NCBI RefSeq assembly: GCF_026212465.1
Contig: NC_080056.1
Span: forward strand, 22,454,964-22,518,963
Length of the DNA stretch: 64,000 nt
Source: Amaranthus tricolor
Lineage: Eukaryota > Streptophyta > Magnoliopsida > Caryophyllales > Amaranthaceae
Reading direction: 5' to 3'
A program made the translations under genes and the position numbers. The notes under the pieces are model-generated. The model worked only from the letters and a program-made list of their open reading frames with translations. It was not told where the DNA came from and did not search any database. Position 1 is the stretch's first letter, and each line of letters begins with the position of its first letter. Below are positions 33,201-45,105 of this stretch, one piece after another.

Positions 33201-36200
33201 TCAGATACAAGTATAATTCGAAGTCCAAAAAAATGTTTATTGAGTAGCTTTCAAACTAGTAAAACTCCTAAGCTCAGTTTATGTTTTTAAATTTTTGAAT
33301 TTTTCAATTGCAATCAAGGGTTAATATAAAATAGCCTCCTTGTTATTACAAAGGGAAAGGTTGTTATGATCCCCCCAACCCCACCTTGCGAGATCCACTT
33401 AGTGGCATTGGGGAAATAAAATGTTGATTGATTGCTAAAACCATACTATCAGCCAGCTTTTTTAGTCAATAAGAATCTGATTTTCATTGTTTAGTGTGAC
33501 TGTGAGTGTGTGCGTTGATTTGCGAAAGACCCCAACTCAGCAGAAATATTTTCCCAACTAAAAAGTCAACACTCACACCACCGAAAAAACAGTATATGAA
33601 TCTGTAGAGGCTTCCAAGGTAGCAGTGATACCTGCTGTTGAATCGAAAAACTTGGATCTTTGGCAATCAGTGGTCTCTGCGGCAGAATGATGGAGCCAGA
33701 TATCCATCAACTGAAACCCATGCACCACAATAGCCTGGAAATATTTTGGTAACATACAAATTCATATAGCAGTCCAGCTTACAGAAAGACAAGATAAACA
33801 GACATGTTTTGCAGAAACATCACACCTGCAGAGTCTCAAAGGCTATGCTGAGTGGCTCAAAGAATAACAACCAATATGTGGATGAAACCAGAGGTCCAGA
33901 TACAGCCACACAAAACCATATCCTATAAACATACACAACAATTGAGATGTCAGAGACCAAGCATTAAAAACTTTTTTAACAATGTCATTTCAGTGAAAAA
34001 AATATCATATTAATTTTGTACAAGCTGAAGAAAATGAAGGTCTTTTACACAATATACCCAAATAGAAAATAAAAACATTATTATGCTTATACGCCTACTA
34101 CACAGTGTGAAAATCGCAAATCAGATAGATACTAACCATCAAGTGATATAATTTTAAATGGAATTACATGCAATAAGAACTAGACCATCTATATCACAAG
34201 AATAGAGTTGAAATTACCATATAAAGTCAAAGGCCAAAACTAACAACAGTGCTGAATATACTCGAAAATATGTCCCAGGGGTGGCAGAAGGAGATGCATT
34301 CAAACGTTCAAGACGATCTCTTGCCAATGCTTGAAACATCTACACAAAAGCCAAAGAAGTTGAATGTTGTGTCAGAAGAAACAGTTATGTCCCAAAAAGA
34401 GTAAAAAAAATTGATTAAATTATTGAAAACACCTTTAGAAAACAAAGAACAGTCAACCAAGTCAGCCACAAGGTGGCTTGAAATATTGCTGGTGGAATGA
34501 TAAGTGGAAGAAATGTTCCCTGGAAACAACAAAAACAAATTTAAGTAACAACAAATCATTTGGGAAGCATTCAAGAATATAAAGCCTTTTGTAAGTGCTT
34601 GATCTATGAAATCAGTATAACATTCGATTTTAGTTTAATGTATGTTCACAACACTAATCAACAAAATGTTACAATTCACAACGTCAAATAAATGATGATT
34701 TTTTCCGTCTTTTTTGCACATAAATAAACCAATGTGAATGATTTATTTTTCATTTATCTTCAAATCTGCAATTCCAACATCCTATTTTATATATTCATTT
34801 TAAATTTACGTCTACAATCTACACTCTACTCGTCCATCTCAATTCTCAACATACACATCTCAGCTACCACCGTCTTCCTACAATAATCTTAATTTAAAAG
34901 CTCAATACTCTTAACACATATAGCAATCATTGTCTGATAGCAATTCAGGAGAATTCTTCCTTTAAGATATTTAACCAGATCAAGTTAGTTTTTTTTGAAC
35001 GGAAGCAAATCAAGTTTAATATTGCTCTTTGGCTCATTTCCACCCTTAAACCAATTTTTTATTCACAAATCACAAAGCCCTAACTTTGCACTAACAGACT
35101 GCACACTATTAGTGTTACCTTGTAAATCACATAGTTAGCTAGCCGTTCCAACAACTTTCGAGTTTCAGTGGCATATAGCTCCCCAAAAAAAATAGTCTGC
35201 AAAGTAAAAACAAAATCAAAATTCATCTAAACAAAATGCATGTGATAAATGCAATTTCCATGTTCAAGACAAAGTGACATACACATATGACATAACATAA
35301 GATTGATAGTTATTCCAAAAAATAGCTCATGTTATGTTTCGGAAACATAATTTCATTTGGAAATCCAAAATTAGGCTCAAATTTAGTGTTTAGCAAATCA
35401 AAAAATTCAAATTTGAATTTGAGTCGATTTCACCCTAACTAAAAAAGTAGTTAAAGTTAAGAATTTTAACATGACTGCTCAAACCTTAACATTCTCAAAT
35501 TCTTCATTCATGATTGTATAATTGAAAACTATAATTTGAAATGGATGCGTGTCCCCAACCATAAACTTAATGAAATGTCAAATGTCCATATTCAACGTCC
35601 AAATCTAGTAAATTTCTAATAAAAATACTTACATGTTTATCCTTAAGAAGATTTCCTCAACTAGTTTAGACTTAGAATATGGTTTCCGTCAATACAATGA
35701 CAATGTTAAAGGCTTAATTTCAAAATATGGGATCAAATACACAAATCAAAATAAATATTTGTAAAAAGATTGTCGGTAACAATGATTATACTCAATTACC
35801 TTCATCTAGAATTATGTCTAAAAAGAACATAGTGGATTGGAATGAATATCCACAAACATATTCTCCAACTTTATTTATTCTTAATTGTTGTCATATGATT
35901 CTAGATATCCCAAAACTTAATGCTATTCTTAACTCTTACAGCATAAGTTGGCCTACTTCTTACTCTTCTTTTCTCACCAAAATTCAAGCCTAGGATGTAA
36001 TTAGAAATATAATGATGCACCACAAGAAGTAAGGTTAACGGTCATGGTTTTCTCCCAAAAATGAAGTTGCTCATATCTCCCTAATGCCAACAACCCCACC
36101 CTGAAGCATTTGCTTAAAATGTCTAGCACACGGCATTTTGGTATTAGGATTATTTATAGGTTTCATCATGCAAGCTAACATAATTTATGTCCTTTAGTCA

Positions 36201-39200
36201 TTGCTTTTACAAGAGGTTATTTTCGAAATATTCACATTGTAGACCTTTTATTGAGGGTTTGGATTGAGACCCAATGTGTCAAGATAGTGCAACATTGTTA
36301 GAAAGACAGTTAGAGCTTAAGGAAATTTGGGCAACAATGTTTGAATAGGAGGGAGATAAATCACCAGGCTCAAATGATTTCATCATGGAGTTCTTCAAGA
36401 GAACTTAGGAATGGGTTAAAAATGATGTAATGAGATTTTCTACGGAATTTTACAAATCCAAGAAGATACGTTGAAGCATGAATTCAAATTTCATTCATCT
36501 AATCCCAAAGGAAGGCTCGAGGAATATCTCTAGCATTCCCAATAGTATGTAAATGATTTTAGGTAATGTAATAGGAAAAAGATTAAGCATTGTCATTTTG
36601 GAGACGATTTCTATAAAACAAATGCTTTCGTGGAAGGGCAACATATTGATAATGCGATGTTAGTAGCTTCAGAAATAGTAGAGGTTATTATGAGCAGAGG
36701 GAATAAAGGTGTTGTTCAAATTGGATTTTGAAAAGGCTCAAAATAGAGTTAAAATGCCTTTTCAATATAGGGTAATGGAGGAAAAAAAATTTGGTATTAA
36801 ATGGTGCAAATGTATTAAATTCTTCATAATTTGCAGTGGAGGTCAATTGTAGCACTAGAGATTGATTTGAATATTCAAGAAGCCTAAGCTAAGGGGACAT
36901 GCTATCACCACTTCTCTTTGGTGTCCTCGAAAAATTAAGGCGGTTAATAAAGATTTGATTAAAGGGATAAGTTTTGGCAAGGAAGAAACAAGGGTTGGTC
37001 ATTTGCAATACCAGGATGACATTATGCTATTTAAAATCATATAAGGCACAGAAATTCAAAATCACTTAGACATCTTCTCTCTTTAATAAAATTTATGAAT
37101 TGTGTATAAATAAAAAAATCGAGCTTAACAAGGATTAACATGAGAGTAATCGAGACTAATTAATTGGCTACCATAGGTAATTGTGCAGTTGCATCATTTC
37201 CTACCACATACCTAAACCTTCCAATTTGCAACAACCCTTAAACTATGATTTTCAGAACCCGATGATAGAGAAAGTTTTGAGGAGATTAGATAGGTGGGAA
37301 AAGGTGATCTTCTCGATTAGAGGTAGAATTTTGATTGTCAAATCATGTTTGAGTAATATTCTTATCTAGTTTTTGATTGGTTGTTAGAACTTGAAACGGA
37401 TTATGAAGGATTTTCTTTGGGAAGGAATGGGAGGCTCAAAAAGGGATCATTTGATCAATTAGGATAAAATTAAGCTTCCTGTTAAGCAAGGGAGCTTGGG
37501 TGTAGAGGATTTGAGGACAAAATATAGCGTCAATAGGGGAGTGATTGTGAACATATCCGCAGGAATCAAACTCCTTGTGACATAGGATTACATGAAGCAA
37601 TTTGGTTTTACAACATCCTCTGGGAAAGTGAAAGTAGATCCATGTCCTTCAAAGTTAATTTCAAGAGAACTTCCTTCTTTTATATCTTTTACTTCTTTAA
37701 ACACTAAAAGTGGTAATATTACTAAATTTTGGTAGGGTGTTTAATTTGGGGCACACTCTTTTAACAAACATTTCCCTAGATTATATCATCTTTCATCAAA
37801 ACACAACTTATGGATTATGGAATTTATTCTTGGGGGGAGGGGAGTAACAATACAATTGATTGAAATATCTTTTAGGCATGATCCATAAGAGAAAGGCTGC
37901 TTTAGACAGTAACTTAGAACCATCAAACAAGGAATCAAAATGCGGCCGAGTCATCTCGCGTTTTGGAAAGGGGTTTCGAAAAACGGCGAGTTAGAACAAA
38001 AATCGGCCGCATCAACTGTTATGAGGTACTGAACCATCGAGATTTACAACGATTTTCACCATTGAGAGTTAGAGGAGAGAGATAGAGGGAAGAGATAAAA
38101 ATTGTGCTGCCATTTTACGGTTTGGAATTCTTTTCAAGAGTTTAGAAATTTAGAGCTTCAACTTAACTTCATGAGGTGGGAAAGTTGTGATGAAGAGTCG
38201 CCATTATTCTAAATTTCACCACTGTTTTACAAACTTTCATCATTATTGATTATATTTTGAAAGTTGAAACAATAAAGTAGGAGTAAGAGACCCTGACACC
38301 TACTATCCCTTTGTTATTATTTTATTTATTTTCTTTAATATTACAATTGTTCTTGTTTTTTTCGACTAAACAAGTGTCAGCTTGTCTTTTCCATCACTTT
38401 GTTTCTCACCCCTCTACTAACTTCAAGACTAAGTGTCTAACTAAGAATATTGATGGATCAATTAAATTAACCCATTTACATTTATATTTATTGACTGTTC
38501 ATATCCATCATTAAAAATTTAATTATTTATTTTTATATCTAGGCAATGTTAAGTATTTTTTATTTCATTTATATGAAAGTTATAAATCAAAAACATAATA
38601 ATATCGCAATCCATTCCGCGATAAACGCATTTTTTCCGTTCCCGTGACCGCGTTTTTACACTATGCCATCAACCAATCATTATGGCGCTTCCGGAAGTGT
38701 GATCTAACTTCAAAGTGAATCATAAAGAACTATATCGATCATTGATGAACATCGGAAGTGTGATCAAACTTCAAAGTAAACAACTACATTGATGACCATT
38801 GATGAACAAGTTCAACAGAATCCCAATACCATTTCGGCAGCCCCAGCCCCCTAAGCCCAATTTAATGCAAAAGAATCAAAAGAGCAAATGCACAATACAA
38901 GATGTAACAACAACAATGGCAAAGCCTTAATTAATCTCAACATGATGTAACAACAAACACATGAAATAAATCATTCAAATGCCTCAAAAAAGTTTTCTAG
39001 AAATGCAACAACCACAAACTAAACCTAAGAACATATTGTAATAGTGTACAGCAATGATGGAAATTTACCTTCAGGCTCAAAATAAATAGCACGAATGTAT
39101 TTATAACACATATTGCCAGCAATGTGATCATCGCATGAGAACGCAACAGCAGCTCAATGATAAGACTAGCATTCTCAGAGTAAAGAGTATCCTTGCCAAT

Positions 39201-39308
39201 GAGTCCATCCGCCTTGAATTTCTCAACAGATATCTCAGCCCAGCACTGTAGACCTATCACGCTGACCATTGTACATACCGCTGATACAGCTAGATAACGC
39301 ACACCCAT
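29341..39308 (-). CDS. RIN2/RIN3: RIN2/RIN3-like membrane RING-H2 E3 ubiquitin ligase with CUE domain (AMFR/gp78 family), 12 coding exons
   Basis: Assembled by homology and splice sites. Exons: 39308-39069, 35196-35119, 34519-34433, 34339-34218, 33922-33826, 33734-33632, 32893-32736, 32657-32520, 32355-32288, 32197-31973, 31113-30741, 29397-29341. Total 1746 bp, 581 residues, no internal stop, close to the ~578 of Arabidopsis RIN2. It starts MGVRYLAVSAVCT and ends SVAVTVNNLLQM, both family signatures. Several membrane helices fill residues ~1-330. RING-H2 ligands are C337, C340, C352, H354, H357, C360, C375, C378. A CUE ubiquitin-binding domain lies at ~536-581. In Arabidopsis RIN2/RIN3 bind RPM1/RPS2 and promote hypersensitive cell death; that role here is inference. 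All introns are GT-AG except that after exon 8, which has a GC donor (AGG|GCAAGT). Confidence 0.93.
29398..30740 (-). other. Last intron of the E3 ligase gene
   Basis: A 1343-bp GT-AG intron, donor CAG|GTATCG and acceptor ACGTTAG|GATTTG. It holds a run of about 39 A on + (30178-30216; poly-T in the transcript). No gene is supported inside it. Confidence 0.8.
31114..31972 (-). other. Intron 10 of the E3 ligase gene
   Basis: An 859-bp GT-AG intron between the Ser/Asp-rich linker and the conserved SSWLQPW region. It contains a short GATA-type microsatellite (31636-31661) and AT-rich sequence, no ORF. Confidence 0.75.
35197..39068 (-). other. First coding intron of the E3 ligase gene (3.9 kb)
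   Basis: It runs from donor AAG|GTAAATTTCC to acceptor TTTTTACTTTGCAG. It is far longer than the other introns and is expanded by an L1-type LINE relic (about 36290-37850, opposite strand) and other AT-rich DNA. Around 38690-38785 the words GGAAGTGTGATC and AACTTCAAAGT recur as a 61-bp direct duplication. The ORF at 35727-35993 (+) matches nothing I recognise. Confidence 0.8.
36290..37850 (+). pseudogene. L1-type LINE reverse transcriptase relic
   Basis: Broken frames on + retain plant L1 RT landmarks: GDKSPGSNDFIMEFFK (36355), STEFYKSKKI, FIHLIPKEGS (36490), VLFKLDFEKAQNRV (36715), the FSFG-like ISFGKEETRVGHLQYQDDIMLF (36970), where the catalytic ADD has become QDD, and C-terminal L1 sequence through NLWIMEF (37815). 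Stops and shifts occur every few dozen codons, so the insertion is old. It lies antisense within an intron of the E3 ligase gene. Confidence 0.8.
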
Positions 39309-40450
39309 TGCTGGAAACTGCTTTATTTTCTTCAATAGAACTAAAGTCCGTCTATTTCATCACAGCAAGATCAACATAACTCTTTATTCCAAAAAATTTA
39401 GGCACCTGCTCTGAAAACAGCAATTAAAGTAACTTGATTGCAAGTTCGATGCTTTTAATAAGCTAAAAACTAACCTATTCTCCTGGATAACATAAATAAA
39501 CTGCACAGGTGAGTATGTAAAATATAATTCTTTCATTTTTGTTTTGTAATAAAGTTTTTATTTCTGCCTTATTCATGTTTTTCACTTTCCTACCATTCGC
39601 AATTTATACTTGAAGAAAATTCAGACATTTTTAATCCTTTTAGATTCGTCTTGATTGATATCAACTTTCAATAACCTTTACATACTTTCTTCATCTCATT
39701 AAAATTGCTACATTTATTTTTTTTACACAATACAATGCATTATTTTTATCATTTATATGTTGAATTATACATAACCAATAATTATAATTAATTCATTTAT
39801 GAAAGTATGTGATTAGTCGATTCAAACAAAATGACTTTATCTTTTCTTATGCCCTAACCGAAATATATAAAATAAGTGATGAATAGTTTCAATAATCATA
39901 ATGCAAGTATTTGAGAACCTAGGAAGTATTTCACAAGAGCATGAATTTTAAAAAAAAAAATTAATCAAAGTAGTAAAATTTTAATTCCTCTCAAAGCTTC
40001 AAGTTACTTTTCTATTTAAACTCCATTAATCTAAGCTAATTGTAGAAAAGCCTAATTCAAAAAAAAATTGAATCACAAAGGCACTACTCTTAAACCTCAA
40101 AATTTTCGATTTCCACCATCCCTAAACCAGATTTTTTGTAATCAGCATACAGTTATGCAAAATCATAACCCTAATTTTGTCACAAACCAAACGAAATCGA
40201 AATTTGGAGCCAAAATTCACCAAATTGTACCAACAAAAACAAAACAAAATGTCATACTGAAATCACATCATCAGATTAAAATACAATGCGTAATTAAGTA
40301 AAAGATCTGGATTATTGACGAACCTTTCGATCGAATGGCTCGGTCAAGCTTTATCTTGAGTTTGAAGAGAGACAATTATATGAAGTTTTTAGAGAGAGGA
40401 GAGAGAATTGGGGTCAGCTTTTCGAGGAGAAAAGCAAAAGTGAAATTTTG
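39309..40450 (-). promoter_or_regulatory. 5' UTR, UTR intron and promoter-proximal region of the E3 ligase gene
   Basis: A leader exon is inferred at about 40440-40324, pyrimidine-rich (CTCTCTCC-type on -), ending CGAAAG|GTTCGT. A 983-bp GT-AG intron (40323-39341, acceptor GACTTTAG) follows, then 32 nt of UTR before ATG 39308. A UTR intron is common in this type of plant gene. The transcription start is not defined. Confidence 0.5.
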
Positions 40451-41134
40451 TTGGAAATTAAAATAAAGATATTTTTTGTTTCAATGATGATTAACGGAGT
40501 CTTAATTGATGAGTTAGAACAAAGAAGTTTGGTGTTGCCTTGTTTGTTTAATTTGGAATCTCAACTTGGTTGAAGGTCGTTATAAGGGGCGCAGGCTAAC
40601 AGTTTAAATGGACCTCTAATTATTACTTAGAGACGGTGTTATGAAAGACGTCGTTTTTAGTGGGTTGGCCCATTATTATTAAAAAATAATTACAAATGCG
40701 CGTTGTGCAAACTATTTAAAATTTGAATTTTAACCTATTTAAAGTTGGTGTTTTAATATGTTATGTTGTTAATTAAGTAAAGTTGGTATTTTAACCTATT
40801 AAAGTTGGTATTTTAACCAGTTGAAGTTTATAAAAACCAACTAACCTAGCACTATGGGTGTTCATAACCCGATCCGAAATATCCGACATCTAGTTTTAAA
40901 AACCGGATAATTTATTTGGTTTTCATAAACCAAATACCTAATCCGAGTCGCATATTTTTAGAATCCGAATATCTAATATTCGATTTTTTTTACTTTTTTT
41001 AAAGTCACAGAAAATGTCTAAATTGCCCCCTCAGCCTCATTCTTAGAAAACCCTAAACTCTAAAGGATTGACGGTGCTTCTTAATTAAGTTTATTTTAAG
41101 AGGATTTGTTTATAATAGAATTGAGTTGCAAGTT
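40451..41134. other. Intergenic DNA with a hAT-like end
   Basis: No gene. 40857-40990 has GGGTGTTCATAACCCGATCC followed by repeated ATCCGA words, the style of a non-autonomous hAT left end; no matching right end was found. 40730-40830 has three loose copies of AAAGTTGGTATTTTAAC. Confidence 0.45.
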
Positions 41135-41404
41135 TGTTGTAGTCAATAACTATCACGTGAGATTCATGTTCTATCACGTGAGATTCATATGCATTTTTGT
41201 TAAGCTATTAGAATTCAGTGTGTAAGCCTATAAATAGGCAATACTGTTTCATTTGATAAATACGAATAAGAAATTACTTCTTTTCTCTATTTCCTCTTCT
41301 CTCTGTCTCTTTATTGTTCTACTGAGAACATGAAAGTTGGCTTTGGGTCTTCAAGTATTCTCTAGATTCTCAATTGTAGAACACATTAAGAAAGTTCTAC
41401 AACA
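41135..41404 (+). repeat. 5' LTR of the Reina-like element
   Basis: It starts TGTTGTAG and ends CTACAACA, a perfect 8-bp terminal inverted repeat. A PBS follows. It has two tandem CACGTG boxes (41154-41159 and 41175-41180) in an 18-bp repeat and a TATA box in CCTATAAATAGG (41227-41238). Confidence 0.92.
41154..41237 (+). promoter_or_regulatory. LTR promoter: two G-boxes and TATA box
   Basis: CTATCACGTGAGATTCAT is repeated at 21-bp spacing, followed 50 bp later by TATAAATA. CACGTG is the core bound by plant bZIP and bHLH factors. In the 3' LTR stub the first box is kept and the second has decayed to CACAAG. Confidence 0.55.
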
Positions 41405-41405
41405 T

Positions 41406-41418
41406 TGGTGTTAGAGCT
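41406..41418 (+). other. Primer-binding site (decayed tRNA-Met type)
   Basis: TGGTGTTAGAGCT follows the LTR after 1 nt and differs from TGGTATCAGAGCC at three positions. The copy at 15277-15269 keeps TGGTATCAG. Confidence 0.65.
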
Positions 41419-41639
41419 GCTATTGTCCGCTCTTCTCTTTTTTCCTTCCTTTCATTTTTTTCTGTGACATAATTGGTGTTGCAAGATTTTCTCTTTTCTT
41501 CTCTTCTTTTCTTTTCTTAATTCAATTTTGTTTGTTTCAGAATTGGTGTTGCAAGATTACCATTCTTGTACTAATCAGGTGGAAAATAAAGATTGTAGTA
41601 ACATTTAGCCATCTTGTTTGTTCATATCCTATTGTGAAG

Positions 41640-42168
41640 GTTCTGCAGGGAAACTGGCTCCTATCACCAAACGCGTAATAGCAATGGAAGAACATGTCAA
41701 AACTCTTGAAAAAAATTAGAAGAACAAAACTAATCCATGCAAACTTTGATGCAGTAGGTCAGAGAAATGAAGGAGCAATCAAGTTCAGAAAATACAACGC
41801 AATCAGAGGTAAACAGTCTTAAGTCTTACAATATGATTCCTAAACTGCATTGCCCTTCATTTGATGGTACAAACCCACGAATTTGGTTAAAGAAATGCAG
41901 TAGGTATTTTAGGCTCTATGGTATTCCCGAAGATGCTAGGGTTGATTTGGCATCATTAGCCATGACTGCTAAAGCTGAAGTTTGGGTTACCAGTTATCTA
42001 GCAACTTGACAACATGTAGAATGGGTTGATTTTATTTGTGATCTAAATGCTAGGTTTAAAGATGAAAAAGGAATTACTGCTGTGGAAAATTTTAATAAAC
42101 TCATTCAAGATGTTAGTTTAGAGGATTATGTTGACCAGTTTGATGAGTCATAGCTTGTCTGATGAGTC
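41640..42168 (+). pseudogene. gag: Reina-like gag, 5' part
   Basis: The readable part (41767-42009) contains PKLHCPSFDGTNPRIWLKK and LASLAMTAKAEVWVTSYLA, a Retrotrans_gag capsid domain. It is broken by stops before (after KTLEKN) and after (TGA at 42007), continues as QHVEWVDFICDLNARF and EDYVDQFDE, and is then cut by the LINE. The gag resumes at 44626. Confidence 0.8.
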
Positions 42169-44625
42169 ATCATCATCATCATCATGCTACCCAGTATATC
42201 ACGCTCATAGCGAACTAAGGCTAACGTTTGGGGAGGGAAAGACGGCGGCAAATCATACCCATAAAGGAGAGCGCGATCAAAGGAGTCCCCCGGCTCGAGA
42301 AAGATAAAGAGACGTGATTACACATGCAAGATAACTTAAAGGCCTATAAAAGGTGAGCCACTACAAAAGAAAACACAGAACTAATAGAAAGGAAACGATA
42401 AGAGTAAGAGGTTATGGACACTAAAAGGAAAACTAAGCGGACATCAGAAGTCTAAGACATGGATATGACGTCTCTAACTGCTCCTATCTCTAGTCAGGTC
42501 CGCAGAGAGGTTTAACTCATGCAAGTCAACTCTTATTTGCTCATCCCAAGTTCTCCGGGGTCTTCCTCGACTCCTCTTACCCTCTACTATAATGCTTTCT
42601 ACCCTTCTCACAGGGGCGTCGATAGTCTTTCTCTGCACATGACTAAACCACCTCAATCTATTCTCGCGCATTTTTCCAGATATAGGGGCTACCCCTAGTT
42701 TGTCCCTAAACTCTTGGTTCCTAATTCGATCCATCAAAATGTGCCCACACATCCACCTCAGCATACGCATTTCTGTAACTTCCATCTTATGTTCGAAAAT
42801 CTTCTTTACAGGCAAACATTCGGTCCCATATAGCAGAGCAGGTCTGATTGCCGCCCGGTAGAATTTTCCTTTTAACTTGCTTGAGAATTTCCTATCACAT
42901 AACACTATGGTGACTGCTCACCACTTGAGCCAACCCGCCTGTATACGATGATTTGCATCCCCGTCAATCTCCCCATCCCTTTGAATGATCGATCCCAAAT
43001 ACTTGTACTTGGTTGTACTCTTAACAACTGTTTCATCTATGGACACCTCTGATTCACCTACCGATGATGTCCCACTAAAGTCACAACGTAGATACTCGAT
43101 CTTCGTACGGATAATGCGCAAACTTTTACCTTCTAAAGCTTCCCTCCACTCATCCAATTTGTCACTAACCTTCTCTCTAGTTTCTGCAGCAGTACTATGT
43201 CGTCCGCGAATATCATGCACCACGGTATCGTCTCCCAAATAGATTTAGAAATCTCTTCCATTATAATAGTAAAGATGAAAAGGCTTAAAGCCGATCCTTT
43301 ATGTAGCCCCACTTTTACCGGAAAAAGCTCCGTTATCCCCACCGGTGTTTGAATGTTAGTCGAAACACTGTCACACATATCCCGTATGGCCTCAATGTAC
43401 ACTGAAGAAATACCTCTAGCCTTGAGGCTTTCCCAGATGACTCGTCGTGGTATGCTATCGTACGCTTTCTCCAAGTCAATGAACATCATATGCAGATCTT
43501 TCTTTTGCTCCTTGTATTTCTCCATCATTCTCCTCAAAACATGAATTGCCTCAATGGTTGACCTTCCTGGCATGAAACCGAATTGGTTCTCTCTAATCAC
43601 TGTTTCCTGTCTAATTCTCCCTTTTATTACTCTTTCTCACAATTTCATTGTGTGGCTTAGAAGTTTGATACCTCTATAGTTGCCGCATACTTGCGCATCG
43701 CCTTTGTTCTTAAACAGAGGTACTAGTGTGCTATTCCTCCATTCTTCTGGCATCTTATGTGTCCTCAATATAATATTAAAGAGGTTTGTGAGCCAATGAA
43801 AGCCCTCTTCTCCTAAAGCCCTCCACACCTCAATCGGGATGTTATCTGGCCCTACTGCCTTTGTTCTCTCCATCTTTTTGAGAGCTTCTCCTGTGGTCTT
43901 TGGGCGTTAGAAATTTGATTATCCACCTCCGTTGGCCCCCTAGACTCATTGAGCAGCTGGGAGAAGTACTGGAGCCATCTAGTTTTGATCTTCTCTTGTC
44001 TCAAGAGAACTCGTCCCCCCTCATCCTTGATGTATTTCACTGCCTCTAAGTCTTGCCGCTGTTTGGCCCTAGTCCTCGCCAACTTAAAAATCTGCTTCTC
44101 CCCCTCTTTGGTATCAAGCTTCCAATATAAGTCCTCATAACCGCGATTTTTTGCCTCCGTTACCGCTTTCTTTGCCGCCCGCTTGGCTTCTTTATAGCTC
44201 ACTCTCTTTTCAATCCTATATTCCTCTTTCGTGCATACCATAAGTTCCTTAAATCTCTTGTTTTTATCTTTTATCTTCTTTTCCACCTCATCGTTCCACA
44301 ACCATGACTCTTTGAACACTTTTGGTTTACCCGACGACACCCCCAAGGTCTCTTTTGCCACTTTTCTAATGGTTTTTGCCATGTTCACCCACATTTCGTT
44401 CGCATCCTCTGACTGGCTTGGGAAGCCCAATAAACTTATCTTGCTTGACAGGGTTGTGACCATATTCCCTTTGAGTCTCCCCCACATGATCTTTCCCTTG
44501 GATTTGACCTTCTTTTCTGCGATTTTCTTCCTCATCCTAAAAACCAGTACTGAAAGCCTGTGTTGGTTGGGCATCTCTGTACCCAATACCACCTTACAAT
44601 CCAAGCATGAGGCTCGATCTCCCTT
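42169..44625 (-). mobile_element. RTE-clade LINE, copy 2, 5'-truncated, nested in gag
   Basis: The 3' end is the (ATC)n tract at 42169-42186 (GAT repeat on -). The element lacks the endonuclease and begins, relative to copy 1, at about its position 12050 (AAGGGAGATCGAGCC at 44625). The gag sequence beyond the 5' junction (ILKSFISGLKG) resumes after an apparent loss of roughly 50 nt. Confidence 0.88.
42474..44604 (-). pseudogene. RTE LINE reverse transcriptase ORF, broken
   Basis: Frames 44604-43852, 43873-43637, 43600-43133, 43238-42918 and 42905-42474 together cover the RT and C-terminal part. Motifs: MPNQHRLS, KAVGPDNIPIEVW, NYRGIKLLSHTMKL, ENQFGFMPGRSTIEAIH, MFIDLEKAYDSIPRRV, KGSALSLFIFTIIMEE, the catalytic FADD (about 43200), and a C-terminal LYGTECLPVKK region. 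It keeps longer open stretches than copy 1, so it is a little less decayed, but needs at least four frame corrections. Confidence 0.85.
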
Positions 44626-45060
44626 AATATACTCAAAAGTTTTATAAGTGGATTAAAGGGAGTTATTAAACCGTTTGTAAAAGCATTCAAGCCAACATCT
44701 TTAACTGATGCCATTAACATTGCACGACCTCAAGAACAGCAACTTCAAGAATGTGCTAAAATCCCTTCCAAACTTTATCCTTCACCAACTTCTAAGTTCA
44801 ATTACAATGCTCATAAACCACCTCCTCTTCCCAAACCCAATCCGAAACCCTCCAATTCCTTTTCTCAAAATTCTAAATTTCAATCTAAACCTACCAGATA
44901 TATCCTTATTGATGTAGTTACTGAAAAAATAGCTAAGGGTCTATGTTATTATTGTGATAAAAAATTTGATAGGAACCACAAGTGTTGTTTTAGGGAGCCA
45001 CAACTTTTTATTGTAGAAATTGAGGGCACTTGTTAGGAAGAAATTGAGTCTAATGAGGTA
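44626..45060 (+). pseudogene. gag: Reina-like gag, 3' part with zinc knuckle
   Basis: Reads ILKSFISGLKGVIKPFV, then a Pro/Asn-rich linker (KPPPLPKPNPKPSNS) and a CCHC knuckle in the form CYYCDKKFDRNHKC. Frames are interrupted by stops (for example near 45036). Confidence 0.7.
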
Positions 45061-45105
45061 GAAACCCTTGCTACTGATTTAATTGCCGCCCATGAAACAA
45101 CTGTT

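Noticed and set aside
35727..35993. An 88-codon + ORF within the large intron
   Set aside because: No motif recognised; AT-rich and isolated; may be decayed element sequence but not supportable as a gene.
39680..39930. Possible MITE (CTTCATCTCATTAAAATTGC start)
   Set aside because: No convincing matching inverted end or TA duplication could be found.
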